A stretch of 64,000 nucleotides of DNA from Bugula neritina (taxonomy: Eukaryota; Bryozoa; Gymnolaemata; Cheilostomatida; Bugulidae): positions 5,309,722-5,373,721 of the forward strand of contig OZ037766.1 in the NCBI GenBank assembly GCA_964035545.1, given 5' to 3'. Of this stretch, positions 43,557 through 56,881 are shown in pieces. Each line of letters begins with the position of its first letter. Positions within the stretch are counted from its first letter, which is position 1. The notes under the pieces are model-generated. The model made no database searches. It was not told the origin of the DNA and saw only the letters and a program-made list of their open reading frames with translations. Both the position numbers and the translations under genes were made by a program.

Positions 43557-46238
43557 TATATCTACAATTAATATAATCAACATAAAAATAACAAAAGATT
43601 TTTTAGATCAACAGTTAAATAGAAAGGATATTTTAAGCTTACTTCGAACAAGTCAGTTGTCAGTTGCTAGTTTTTAGCTAAGATATTAGCTATGAGCAAC
43701 TTGTTTTGGCTTTTCACATTTCATAAAGCTACATCACTGGCTTTATGTGAAGCGTAGCTCAAATTACTATGCCTATTTGCATCAAATTTACTAGTAAGCA
43801 TTATTACTATTCATATTCACACTGTAATAACTGTGAAACTTATAGGTTTTTTTTTCAAACTAATTTAAAAAAGATATCATTTCAAGTGAAAAGTTCAAAT
43901 AAAAGAGCAAAAACAGGCACGATCTCCTTTACAGCTCATACTTTTAATTTAAACTCGCGGCACAGATGAGCGGCATAATGAAGTCTGACAGTGAAGGTCA
44001 AAAGCAGTATCATTGACGTCACTTTAATTTTTATCATTCTGCAGCTCGCGATGATGTGCTACCCGCCACAATAGGCTATCTCTGCCTTCGTCACTTAAGA
44101 GTCAACTCTATGTAATCGAAAGACCTGTTCCCAAGCCTCGCACTATTCGAATAGACTTCTTTACTATTGGGATAGAATCCTTTAAATTTGCGGTTATGCT
44201 TTTTAGTCGATGCAAAATAATATGTTTCCAGACATGGAACACAACATTCATTCACATGACGAGAACCTTGGAAACGTAGTAAATAACAACAGATCTGTAG
44301 TTGTCCTCTCGGTAATAACAGTTATACTCATAGAACTCTTTATGATTGGCTAAAGTATGCAAAGTCAAAGTTCAAATCACTGCGTTACATGTGACAGCTA
44401 AATTTTTGAACATCAAATTGGGCATGAAGACACTGCAGTCTACCACTATCAGTTGCTGAAAAAACATTGGCACACAATAAAATAGTCGATATAAAGCTTT
44501 TGGAAATATGATATTCTGAGATGAAATTAGATCTAATCCAGGGAATATAATTTTCTTCAATATTGTGCAGAGCTGAAAAATCTGTTCCATTTTTATACTT
44601 TTGAACTTATGAGTTAGTGTTACTATTATGTCTAGCACTATAGAGATAGGTTAAGTAATAACTAATTGCAGATAAGTAATTAGTAACCGTGAGCGAAAAT
44701 TCGACAGTACACTCATAATGATAATCATAATGGTTATCATAATCATTGCAAGTGTAATATTATTTTAATGGCCCTAATCTTACTATCAAATTGTATATCA
44801 CTATCAGTGTGAGTGTGATATAATCAATATAATTATATGCTAATATTTAAAAATTGCCTTTGAAATAATCTCAATTCACAATTGTCACTAGTGATTAATA
44901 ATAATAATCATATCACATTGCTTATGCCAAAGCTTGAAATTTATTTCAATTTTGAGGTCAAGTAAATGAAAGTATTTTTAGAATCCAAGTTGAAGTTGAA
45001 ACTACTATCAATACTAATACTAATAGAAATCATTATTATATATCAGTATTACCAATATGAATATGCAAGTGACTAAAATTGGAGTGATAATGATAGCAAT
45101 TTATGGATCAATCTGTTGAATGTTATTACAACTACAAATCAGCAAGTGAGTCTAATAAAAAAATATCTAAAAGTAAAAGCTCACATAAAAAGCAAGATTG
45201 ACTTTGATATTTACTGAGATTGATTATTTGAATACAATATTAATATAATATATTTTGATCAAAATTTTAATTTTTATTACCTGCTTTTGGCATTATAGTT
45301 TCAAAGTTACCAAGCATGTTTCAATATATTCGCTATGTATTGTTCATTTCACACTGATGTAATAATTATAACTGATGTCTATTTAGCCTACACTAAAGAT
45401 AAACGTCTGGCCTCCCACCTAAAGCAGAGTTATGATGCTGTAGCTTGTGCATTAGAGTATCAGGTCTGCAATGAATTTGATTACTGCATTAGTGCTACCA
45501 ATTTTTTCTTATTTGATTTGTATCTTATTAACTTTCAACTTTAAAGAGTTTCTCTGATGACAATCAACAGCATATCGTGGCTAAAACTGTTAAATTTATG
45601 GCAGCTAGCCTACAATCTTTTTACTGAGATTATAAATTCTTCAACATATATGCATGTTTCATATTCACATAGAGTGCTGATAGTAAATTAGAAGTTTTCC
45701 AGATTATATTTTTTATGTTTTGCACTTTATTTTGATGTTCGTTTAATCATTAGATAGGAATTTAGATTTGAAACTGTAGATGTTTTCTGGTAAACGTAAT
45801 GTTTGCATTGCACAGCAAGGCTTGAATACTAATAATGTATTTTTTGCACTTATAAATTGTGCATCAACAACCACATTAGGTTCACCCATAACTATACAAT
45901 AAGTGTTGTTTCAATGACCCATGGCAACAATAGGTTTAGAATATTACCTTTATTAGAATCATGTTGTTAGCGTTGAAATATCAAGTTCATAGATTTGTAA
46001 AACGGCAACGCTGCAAGAAAATGAAAATAATCTCCAGTGGTTAGGAGATCTATGTAAGATACAACATGTTGAAAATGAAATTTTCTGAAGTCTGTTGAAT
46101 TAAATGTCCAGCCTTCAGGACATTACTCACCTAATAAACTTATTAAAGAAATGGTATTCCAATTAATATTGATGCTCTTACGTTTGCCCTTGTGAAATTT
46201 TAAAGCGAATTCTGAAATAATATTGTGTTTTAAGCGTC
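43557..46238 (+). other. Apparently unique spacer between array and diverged gene
   Basis: AT-rich DNA without recognisable genes, RNA or transposons. The few short ORFs (for example 45335-45544) have no coding signature. No sequence resembling the gene X promoter is visible before 46239. Confidence 0.5.
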
Positions 46239-47472
46239 ATGGCCACATCATGCACATCTAGTGAGTCTAGGAGAAAGCTGGCACTGAATTTTAAACCAGT
46301 TGTAAAAACATCAAATGGAACCGTCATACCCAGCCATTCGTTAAGATCTGTAACAGTTACGGAGGATGGAAAGCTGTGCAGTACAAGCTCTTTAAAAAGA
46401 TCGGTAAAGGTTGCCGCTGGCTTAAAGACCAGCAAAAAAGTTATGCTTTGGCTAGACAATGCTCGAAACAGTTTTCCAAATGAAAGTATTCAGCTGCAGA
46501 AAAAAGATATTGGCCAAAGTAAAGATAGCATATGCTGGAACACAGAAACAATTATGGAAAGAATTTGTTTGTGGATGAAAACACAGGCAAACTATCGAGG
46601 AGATCGGGAATATCTAGAGCGGCTTTCCAGAGAAACTTATGACTTTGTCAGAAACCCTATTAATGACAGGAAGATTGCTCTATCTAAAATTAATCAGTTG
46701 GAACAAATAACTAAAGAACTGAGCGATAGCTTCGTGCAAGAGTTTTCAAGTGTGAGTAAGACTTTCTGTGATAACGATAATTTAATCTAACAAAGTTGGT
46801 TAACTCACTGTTTTTTTGCCAGTGTATTGCTTGGCTTAAACTAAGATTTTTTATGTCTTTTGATTACATATGTTTACAAAATTGTACCTCTGTTAGCATA
46901 AAACAGGAGGCACACTTATTTCAAAAGACAACGTGTTGTGTTGCAGCATTACTATGATTTGTATTTTTCTTCAGAGTTTGAACTCTGTCCATGACTACCA
47001 ATTGGACGCCGATGACTATATACGAATTAGAGAAATGTGTGGTCCTCTTGATTATGAGACTCCCAATGATGCTAACCGAACACTTCGGATCCTACAAAAT
47101 TTTCAAGGAGGAGAGTTTCAGTATCTTCCTCCATATGTTACAAGTATTCGAAGCAAGTCCAACTACGATGCTTCCCTTGTTAGTAAGTCAAATAAATATT
47201 CTTATGATTTGAAAATTGTAAATTAAACTTGTAAGTATTTTGTTGTTGTTTTTTACATGAGTAAAAGTTTTGTTTATCATATTCTGGTAGCACAGTATAT
47301 TTGCTTGAGAATATAATGTAAGCTTATTTTAGGTCTTCCGGATGGATCACCTGTATACATGCGTACTGGCAACTATTATGAGCATTCTGGTCTACCAGTA
47401 CAGAGTTTGTGGACACCACAACATTGCCTTATGCCTGTAGCTCCTTCCATTTCTTCACCTGGATATTATGAG
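46239..47472 (+). CDS. Diverged gene X relative, three exons seen, 3' partial
   Basis: Exons 46239-46751, 46975-47182 and 47333-47472 with phases 0 and 1 that match across both introns; the last donor (GAG-GTAAAT) leaves phase 0 and the next exon was not found. Exon 1 (171 codons) aligns along its length with the array copies (FKPVVKTSNGT, LKRSVKVAA, RLSRETYDF, NDRKIALSKINQLEQ). Exons 2 and 3 (DADDYIRIREMCGPLDYE; YMRTGNYYEHSGLPVQSLWT) have no counterpart in the array units. It may be the older, less rearranged family member. Family and function unknown. Confidence 0.7.
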
Positions 47473-47713
47473 GTAAATTTTATACCTGCAGCGGTTTATT
47501 ATGTCATGTGTGTAGGTTGTGTGTGCAATGAATGTTCAGCATGGTGCATGTGTATTGACTTGGTGAAACTGTTTTATAAATGTGCATTTCCTTAACCTTA
47601 ACCTGAGTGTGGGTTGCTGTAATAGGCTGCAGTAACTTCGAATTACAATTTAAACTATATTTTGAATAATCCCACCCCAGGAAGTTTCCTAAGAAGTTAC
47701 CTTTATTTATAAG

Positions 47714-47795
47714 ATTATGTACAGCAATAATTCCATGAATTAAAATATGTTTTGTAACTTTTTGGCAAATAGTATATCTTCCTTGCAAACAAAAG

Positions 47796-47858
<63 letters not shown>

Positions 47859-47935
47859 GTACAGCAATAATTCCATGAATTAAAATATGTTTTGTAACTT
47901 TTTGGCAAATAGTATATCTTCCTTGCAAACAAAAG

Positions 47936-47986
<51 letters not shown>

Positions 47987-48063
47987 GTACAGCAATAATT
48001 CCATGAATTAAAATATGTTTTGTAACTTTTTGGCAAATAGTATATCTTCCTTGCAAACAAAAG

Positions 48064-48156
<93 letters not shown>
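47714..48156. repeat. Threefold tandem repeat, each ending in a (TA)n tract
   Basis: About 83 bp starting ATTATGTACAGCAATAA are repeated three times (starts 47714, 47854, 47982), each followed by a TA tract (47797-47855, 47937-47983, 48065-48156) of different length. Confidence 0.93.
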
Positions 48157-48160
<4 letters not shown>

Positions 48161-48837
48161 CAGTTGAAACCAATGCAGGCTATAGCTGTTGAAATGTTTG
48201 CTCTCACTATAATGTTTTTGTTCATACAAAATACTCCAAAGTATGAAAAGGTTAATATTATAGGCTTTACTATATTAAATGACCTCCAGATTCTATACTG
48301 AACAAATGCCTTTTTTCTTACACGTGAATTAGACACATGTGATACTAACCTACTGTTGAGTCATGCATTACATATGTGATTCTCGTATATTGTATAAGAA
48401 AACAAAAGGGCCTAGTTTTGTTATTAAATGCCTGTGTCAAACAAATAAAAAACATAATTAGTTATATGGAGTATTATTAGGTAATATGTTTTGCTATTTC
48501 ACATAGAGTGAAAAAATAACATTAAGTTTATATATACTAAAGTTTAACTCAACTCAAAGTTTCTTGTCAGATTAAATAAGGATTATAGTATTGTTATAAT
48601 TTTTCCAATTATACTGCTTAGTGTGGGTTCTGGATGCAACCGTATCTTATTCGACTTATAATTCCAAGTACTTCACAGATGATAGAAGATAAAGTTTATA
48701 TTTATTCCAGTATACACAACAGATAACAAAATATATTTACATTCTATGACACATCTATAAGACTACTCTCTGTCTTCACATACTACTTAAAACTGACTCA
48801 AAACTATATATCTAATTGTCACGAAGCATTCTGCTTC

Positions 48838-48853
48838 GGGGGGGGGGGGGGGG
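48838..48853 (+). repeat. G16 homopolymer
   Basis: Sixteen consecutive G in AT-rich DNA, preceded by GCTTC and followed by TAATCACGTG. Length may be unreliable. Confidence 0.85.
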
Positions 48854-50818
48854 TAATCACGTGCCTCACTGTGATTGGCTTAACTACACGTGTATACTAG
48901 TACGCTTCATTGACCACTACAGTATGTCATATTCAACATAGGCCATATTTATGAATTTAAATGAAAATTGTGATTATCCGCATTCTGATTATAATAGTAT
49001 AGTCACAACTTTGTGTAGCCTTTAAGATAACAACACTGTTGGTTTTATGTTTTATATTTTAATATATGTTTTAAATTATATTTTTATATATTTGAAAACT
49101 GTGTTTTTCTGTAGAATATTATAGTGGAAATTTTATTTTTCATTTACAATAATCGTCATTTTCAATTAGTTCATATGGATTGAATATTTATATCTACCTC
49201 CGCTAATTTACCTAAAGCTTTGACAAGTTTGAATACTAGCCACCGAATCCAAACAAACTACCTAGAAAATTTTTCATAAGGCAAAAATTAAGTGAGCTGA
49301 AAAATATTTTAAGAATCTATTATCAATAATTTATTGCTTTCACATTAGTTTGGTCCGACTTTGAAAGCATTTATTGGTATTTTTCTGATAGCTTGTGATT
49401 TTCTTTATATGTAATGCTAAGAATTCGGCTACCGTTACTTATATTGGATGCATTTGTCAACTGTTCATGTGATGGCGTACTTGTGGTCATTAGCTACTAT
49501 GTTTACTCACACAGGAACTGTCTGTTATAGGGCTCTGGTCACTGATTGCTGCCTAGGTGCGCAGAAAACAAAAGATATTATTTTAACACATCTGGCTTTA
49601 TTTTAATAATTTGTAGGGTAGTAGCGGTTTTACAAACGATAATTAGCAACATAATGTTTAAGAATTACTTAATGTGTTTCATTACATATATATAAAATCT
49701 TATTTTAATATTTTTTTATCAAACACAGGTTGTGTTTTATATTTTATGCATGGAATAATTTTTATTTTGTTAACAATAGTTTTAGGCTTTAATAGTTATT
49801 ATGTTTAAATTATTTCCAAAGGGACTTAATATTGTCATTCGTTAATTACAGCATTTCTATCCTTGTTAGACATCATTTGTTGTTACCTATATTTTTTACC
49901 TTGTGTTTTTATAAACTTATCATGTTAACAAGTTTTTATTTGGAATACAGAACAAGAAAAAAATACTATGTTGGTAAATTTTTGTTATTTGTTCATTCTT
50001 TTCCTCGTTATGTTGTACATAGAGATTATGTACCAACATTGAATTTGAGACACTAAATACTTTGGTCTTTTTTATAAAAATGTAAAAATAAATAAATGTA
50101 TAATACTTCAATTGCTCGTGTTTTAACAGAATATTTTACATTAATATTGCAATAGGCCGCTGAACTAACCCATTGTGCTTAAGTATCTATGTATAGGCTA
50201 GCTTATACTTTGTTTTCTATCAACTAGTAGAATGTAATCTCTCTGGGTTTTTTGCACATCTTTGAACTATGAACACTTTGTTCCTCAAACATGCAACAGC
50301 TTGCATGCAGTTTTTTCTGCAGTGCACTATGGCAACATTTGCCGTTTTATATATATAGACATTTTTAAGTACAACATGAAGGTATTTTAAATCTATATTT
50401 AAAATTCCTATCTTGATAGCATGTTCATAGTACCAACAATCAATAGTTCACCACAATAAAAACTATAAAGAAGGAATAACATGACTTGCATGAGCTATGA
50501 AATAGTTGGTCTCAAACATGGGATAATGATCATATATGTATATATTATGTTTTGACAATAAAAATTAAAAGGGGTGATGAGATATTTAAGCAGAGTATAC
50601 CAGTTTCTTTAAATATCTCTCAAATTCAATTTTTATGACTAAAAATTATTGTGGTTCAATAATTGAAAAGAAGTTAGCAAGAATGCGGAAAACAACTTGA
50701 GCAAAAATTGTTGACAGTTTAACAAAATCTAACTAAAGTCCATCAATGTCTGCATAAAAATTGGAGCTTGTGCGAAATTCAACCTTGAGTAAAATATATA
50801 CACTAACGTAATGACAAA

Positions 50819-53800
50819 TTAGCCAGATGAGCATTTTTTCTTTGGAACCATCACCCTGTGTGCAGTGGAGTGAAAAGAGCTAGTTTGCAAAGGTTCAGTG
50901 CTACTAGATGTTGTTTCATCTGGAGCGTCATAAAGTAGTTCAGTAACATACTCTATTAGCCTATATATTATAGAATCATTAAGTTCATCAGCCTTGTCGG
51001 GCTTAATTGAGCGTGAATCATCAGAATATTCAGAGCATTCTTCAGAATGGGCAGAGGAAGGCGCAGATTTCTCTGAATAAAAGGAGAAATGACTATTACG
51101 TGATGCAACATGTTGCAATAAATTTTTTGTGATAAAGAGTGGTTTTTACTTTATTTAGTGGTCTAAATAAAAAGATTTTATTGTGTCCATTTAATTTTTG
51201 ATATTTTTTAGTTTGTATTTTCTTACCAAAAGCTCTAACTTTTCTTGTTATTTTATCATCATCAAAATATCTGTCTACACCTTCAGGTAATACATTGCTT
51301 CCAGTATAGAGCGTTTGGTCATCATTCTTATCCAGGTAGTCTGGTATACCATCACCATCATCATCTTCATCCAAATGATCAGGTATTCCATCACCATCAG
51401 TATCTTCCTCTCTATCAGGTATACCATCACCATCATCATCTTTGTCCAAGTAGTCTGGTATACCATCACCATCAGTATCAACTTCCAAATGATCAGGTAT
51501 CCCATCACCATCATCATCTTCATCCAAATGATCAGGTATTCCATCACCATCAGTATCAACTTCCAAATGGTCAGGTATCCCATCACCATCAGTATCAACT
51601 TCCAAATGATCAGGTATCCCATCACCATCATCGTCTTTGTCCAAATGATCAGGTATCCCATCACCATCATCGTCTTCATCCAAGTGATCAGGTATACCAT
51701 CACCATCAGTATCAACTTCTAAATGGTCAGGGATTCCATCACCATCATCGTCTTTGTCCAAATGATCAGGTATCCCATCACCATCAGTGTCTTCCTCTCC
51801 ATCAGGTATTCCATCGCCATCATCATCTTTGTCTAAGTAGTCTGGTATACCATCACCATCAGTATCAACTTCCAAATGATCGGGTATCCCATCACCATCA
51901 TCATCTTCATCCAAGTGATCAGGTATACCATCACCATCAGTATCAACTTCTAAATGGTCAGGGATTCCATCACCATCATCGTCTTTGTCCAAATGATCAG
52001 GTATTCCATCACCATCAGTATCTTCCTCTCCATCAGGTATTCCATCGCCATCGTCATCTTTGTCCAAGTAGTCTGGTATACCATCGCCATCAGTATCAAC
52101 TTCCAAATGATCGGGTATCCCATCGCCATCATCGTCTTCATCCAAGTGATCAGGTATACCATCGCCATCAGTATCAACTTCCAAATGGTCAGGTATCCCA
52201 TCACCATCATCGTCTTCATCCAAGTGATCAGGTATACCATCACCATCAGTGTCTTCCTCTCCATCAGGTATTCCATCGCCATCATCATCTTTGTCCAAGT
52301 AGTCTGGTATACCATCGCCATCAGTATCAACTTCCAAATAGTCAGGTATCCCATCACCATCATCGTCTTTGTCCAAATGATCAGGTATCCCATCACCATC
52401 ATCGTCTTCATCCAAGTGATCAGGTATACCATCACCATCAGTATCAACTTCTAAATGGTCAGGGATTCCATCACCATCATCGTCTTTGTCCAAATGATCA
52501 GGTATCCCATCACCATCAGTGTCTTCCTCTCCATCAGGTATTCCATCGCCATCATCATCTTTGTCTAAGTAGTCTGGTATACCATCACCATCAGTATCAA
52601 CTTCCAAATGATCGGGTATCCCATCACCATCATCATCTTCATCCAAGTGATCAGGTATACCATCACCATCAGTATCAACTTCTAAATGGTCAGGGATTCC
52701 ATCACCATCATCGTCTTTGTCCAAATGATCAGGTATTCCATCACCATCAGTATCTTCCTCTCCATCAGGTATTCCATCGCCATCGTCATCTTTGTCCAAG
52801 TAGTCTGGTATACCGTCGCCATCAGTATCAACTTCCAAATGATCGGGTATCCCATCGCCATCATCGTCTTCATCCAAGTGATCAGGTATACCATCGCCAT
52901 CAGTATCAACTTCCAAATGGTCAGGTATCCCATCACCATCATCGTCTTCATCCAAGTGATCAGGTATACCATCACCATCAGTATCAACTTCTAAATGGTC
53001 AGGGATTCCATCACCATCATCGTCTTTGTCCAAATGATCAGGTATTCCATCACCATCAGTGTCTTCCTCTCCATCAGGTATTCCATCGCCATCATCATCT
53101 TTGTCCAAGTAGTCTGGTATACCGTCGCCATCAGTATCAACTTCCAAATGGTCAGGTATCCCATCACCATCATCGTCTTTGTCCAAATGATCAGGTATCC
53201 CATCACCATCATCGTCTTCATCCAAGTGATCAGGTATACCATCACCATCAGTATCAACTTCCAAATGATCAGGTATACCATCACCATCAGTATCAACTTC
53301 CAAATGGTCAGGTATCCCATCACCATCATCGTCTTTGTCCAAATGATCAGGTATTCCATCACCATCAGTGTCTTCCTCTCCATCAGGTATTCCATCGCCA
53401 TCATCATCTTTGTCTAAGTAGTCTGGTATACCATCACCATCAGTATCAACTTCCAAATGATCGGGTATCCCATCACCATCATCATCTTCATCCAAGTGAT
53501 CAGGTATACCATCACCATCAGTATCAACTTCTAAATGGTCAGGGATTCCATCACCATCATCGTCTTTGTCTAAATGATCAGGTATTCCATCACCATCAGT
53601 ATCTTCCTCTCCATCAGGTATTCCATCGCCATCATCGTCTTTGTCCAAGTAGTCTGGTATACCATCACCATCAGTATCAACTTCCAAATGGTCAGGGATT
53701 CCATCACCATCATCGTCTTTGTCCAAATGATCAGGTATTCCATCACCATCAGTATCAACTTCCAAATGATCAGGTATCCCATCACCATCATCGTCTTCAT

Positions 53801-56800
53801 CCAAGTGATCAGGTATACCATCACCATCAGTATCAACTTCTAAATGGTCAGGGATTCCATCACCATCATCGTCTTTGTCCAAATGATCAGGTATTCCATC
53901 ACCATCAGTGTCTTCCTCTCCATCAGGTATACCATCACCATCATCATCTTTGTCCAAGTAGTCTGGTATACCATCGCCATCAGAATCAACTTCCAAGTGA
54001 TCAGGTATACCATCACCATCAGTATCAACTTCTAAATGGTCAGGGATTCCATCACCATCATCGTCTTTGTCCAAATGATCAGGTATTCCATCACCATCAG
54101 TGTCTTCCTCTCTATCAGGTATACCATCACCATCATCATCTTTGTCCAAGTAGTCTGGTATACCATCGCCATCAGAATCAACTTCCAAATGATCGGGTAT
54201 CCCATCACCATCATCATCTTCATCCAAGTGATCAGGTATACCATCACCATCAGTATCAACTTCTAAATGGTCAGGGATTCCATCACCATCATCGTCTTTG
54301 TCCAAATGATCAGGTATACCATCACCATCAGTGTCTTCCTCTCCATCAGGTATTCCATCGCCATCATCGTCTTTGTCCAAATGATCAGGTATACCATCAC
54401 CATCAGTATCAACTTCTAAATGGTCAGGGATTCCATCACCATCATCGTCTTTGTCCAAATGATCAGGTATTCCATCACCATCAGTATCTTCCTCTCCATC
54501 AGGTATTCCATCGCCATCATCATCTTCGTCCAAGTAGTCTGGTATACCATCGCCATCAGTATCAACTTCCAAATGGTCAGGTATCCCATCACCATCATCG
54601 TCTTTGTCCAAATGATCAGGTATTCCATCACCATCAGCGTCTTCCTCTCCATCAGGTATTCCATCGCCATCATCATCTTTGTCCAAGTAGTCTGGTATAC
54701 CATCGCCATCAGTATCAACTTCCAAATGATCAGGTATCCCATCACCATCATCATCTTCATCCAAGTGATCGGGTATACCATCACCATCAGTATCAACTTC
54801 TAAATGGTCAGGGATTCCATCACCATCATCGTCTTTGTCCAAATGATCAGGTATACCATCACCATCAGTGTCTTCCTCTCCATCAGGTATTCCATCGCCA
54901 TCATCGTCTTTGTCCAAATGATCAGGTATACCATCACCATCAGTATCAACTTCTAAATGGTCAGGGATTCCATCACCATCATCGTCTTTGTCCAAATGAT
55001 CAGGTATTCCATCACCATCAGTATCTTCCTCTCCATCAGGTATTCCATCGCCATCATCATCTTCGTCCAAGTAGTCTGGTATACCATCGCCATCAGTATC
55101 AACTTCCAAATGGTCAGGTATCCCATCACCATCATCGTCTTTGTCCAAATGATCAGGTATTCCATCACCATCAGCGTCTTCCTCTCCATCAGGTATTCCA
55201 TCGCCATCATCATCTTTGTCCAAGTAGTCTGGTATACCATCGCCATCAGTATCAACTTCCAAATGATCAGGTATCCCATCACCATCATCATCTTCATCCA
55301 AGTGATCGGGTATACCATCACCATCAGTATCAACTTCTAAATGGTCAGGGATTCCATCACCATCATCGTCTTTGTCCAAATGATCAGGTATACCATCACC
55401 ATCAGTGTCTTCCTCTCCATCAGGTATTCCATCGCCATCATCGTCTTTGTCCAAATGATCAGGTATACCATCGCCATCAGTATCAACTTCCAAATGATCA
55501 GGTATCCCATCACCATCATCGTCTTCATCCAAGTGATCAGGTATACCATCACCATCAGTATCAACTTCTAAATGGTCAGGGATTCCATCACCATCATCGT
55601 CTTTGTCCAAATGATCAGGTATTCCATCACCATCAGTGTCTTCCTCTCCATCAGGTATTCCATCGCCATCATCATCTTTGTCTAAGTAGTCTGGTATACC
55701 ATCACCATCAGTATCAACTTCCAAATGATCGGGTATCCCATCACCATCATCATCTTCATCCAAGTGATCAGGTATACCATCGCCATCATCATCTTTGTCC
55801 AAGTAGTCAGGTATCCCATCACCATCATCGTCTTTGTCTAAATGGTCAGGGATTCCATCACCATCATCGTCTTTGTCCAAATGATCAGGTATACCATCAC
55901 CATCAGTGTCTTCCTCTCCATCAGGGATTCCATCACCATCATCGTCTTTGTCCAAATGATCAGGTATTCCATCGCCATCATCATCTTTGTCCAAGTAGTC
56001 TGGTATACCATCGCCATCAGTATCAACTTCCAAATGGTCAGGTATCCCATCACCATCATCGTCTTTGTCCAAATGATCAGGTATTCCATCACCATCAGTA
56101 TCTTCCTCTCCATCAGGTATTCCATCGCCATCATCATCTTTGTCCAAGTAGTCTGGTGTACCGTCGCCATCAGTATCAACTTCCAAATGATCAGGTATCC
56201 CATCACCATCATCGTCTTCATCCAAGTGATCAGGTATACCATCACCATCAGTATCAACTTCTAAATGGTCAGGGATTCCATCACCATCATCGTCTTTGTC
56301 CAAATGATCAGGTATTCCATCACCATCAGCGTCTTCCTCTCCATCAGGTATTCCATCGCCATCATCATCTTTGTCCAAGTAGTCTGGTATACCATCACCA
56401 TCAGTATCAGCTTCCAAATGATCAGGTATACCATCACCATCAGTATGAACTTCTAAATGGTCAGGTATCCCATCACCATCATCGTCTTCATCCAAGTGAT
56501 CGGGTATACCATCGCCATCAGTATCAACTTCCAAATGGTCAGGGATGCCATCACCATCATCATCAGCATCTAAGTAGTCTACTATACCATCTCCATCAAG
56601 ATCTCCTTCCATGTAATCTGGTATTCCATTTCTGTTAATATCTACATTTTCTCTGTCTACTTCCTCAATGTCTGTTATGGAGAGTAACTTGCGTTTCTGA
56701 TGTTTATAATCTGCTGTACCATAATCGAATTTCTACAGGAGAGTCAAGTTATAAACTTTATCTATTTACTTAGCAAACTTTTATGTTCAACAAAAGTATC

Positions 56801-56881
56801 TTTTAATATGTAGCTAACAGTTCATTAAAAATCACCTGGATATTTCCATCTCCCACAAAAAACAAAAGTGCACCATCCGCA
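50819..56881 (-). CDS. Giant acidic TSP3-like calcium-repeat protein gene, 5' partial
   Basis: Exons seen (minus): 56881-56836 (tentative, reads [15 protein letters not shown]), 56732-51227 (5506 nt) and 51072-50819 (terminal). Donor TTTG-GTAAGA leaves phase 1 and acceptor TTTTATTCAG restores it; stop TAA at 50819-50821. The large exon starts [12 protein letters not shown], then carries about 135 copies of a 13-residue motif with core DxDGDGIPD, a calcium-binding loop like thrombospondin type-3 and bacterial TSP3 repeats. The tail is Ser-rich. The product is extremely acidic and probably extracellular and calcium-binding, but no signal peptide exon was found, so location is inferred. Confidence 0.8.
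51342..56612 (-). repeat. 39-bp tandem repeat array coding DGDGIPD motifs
   Basis: Period of 39 bp with occasional 36-bp units (the DGEED variant), arranged in higher-order blocks such as H/Y-L-D-K, G-E-E-D, H-L-E-V, H-L-D-E variants. Reading frame is kept throughout. Near-perfect block copies occur, such as 54416-54952 against 54953-55489. Confidence 0.95.

Larger units (their letters stand above)
47473..50818 (+). other. Repeat-rich interval downstream of diverged gene
   Basis: Contains (TA)n blocks, a G16 run and AT-rich sequence. It must hold the missing 3' exons of the upstream gene or intergenic DNA. I could not define exons here. Confidence 0.45.

Noticed and set aside
46178-46459. 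Minus-strand 93-codon ORF overlapping the diverged gene X start
   Set aside because: Shadow of exon 1 on the plus strand, which has homology to the array copies.
47714-48156. CRISPR-like alternation of repeats and spacers
   Set aside because: Only three repeats, spacers are TA microsatellite, and the context is an animal genome.
49832-50056. 74-codon ORF as a possible 3' exon of the diverged gene X relative
   Set aside because: No acceptor in the needed phase 0 leads into it and the composition is AT-driven hydrophobic.
51275-56456. Many Met/Ile-rich and Ile/Val-rich short ORFs in the repeat exon
   Set aside because: Out-of-frame readings of the same 39-bp repeat.
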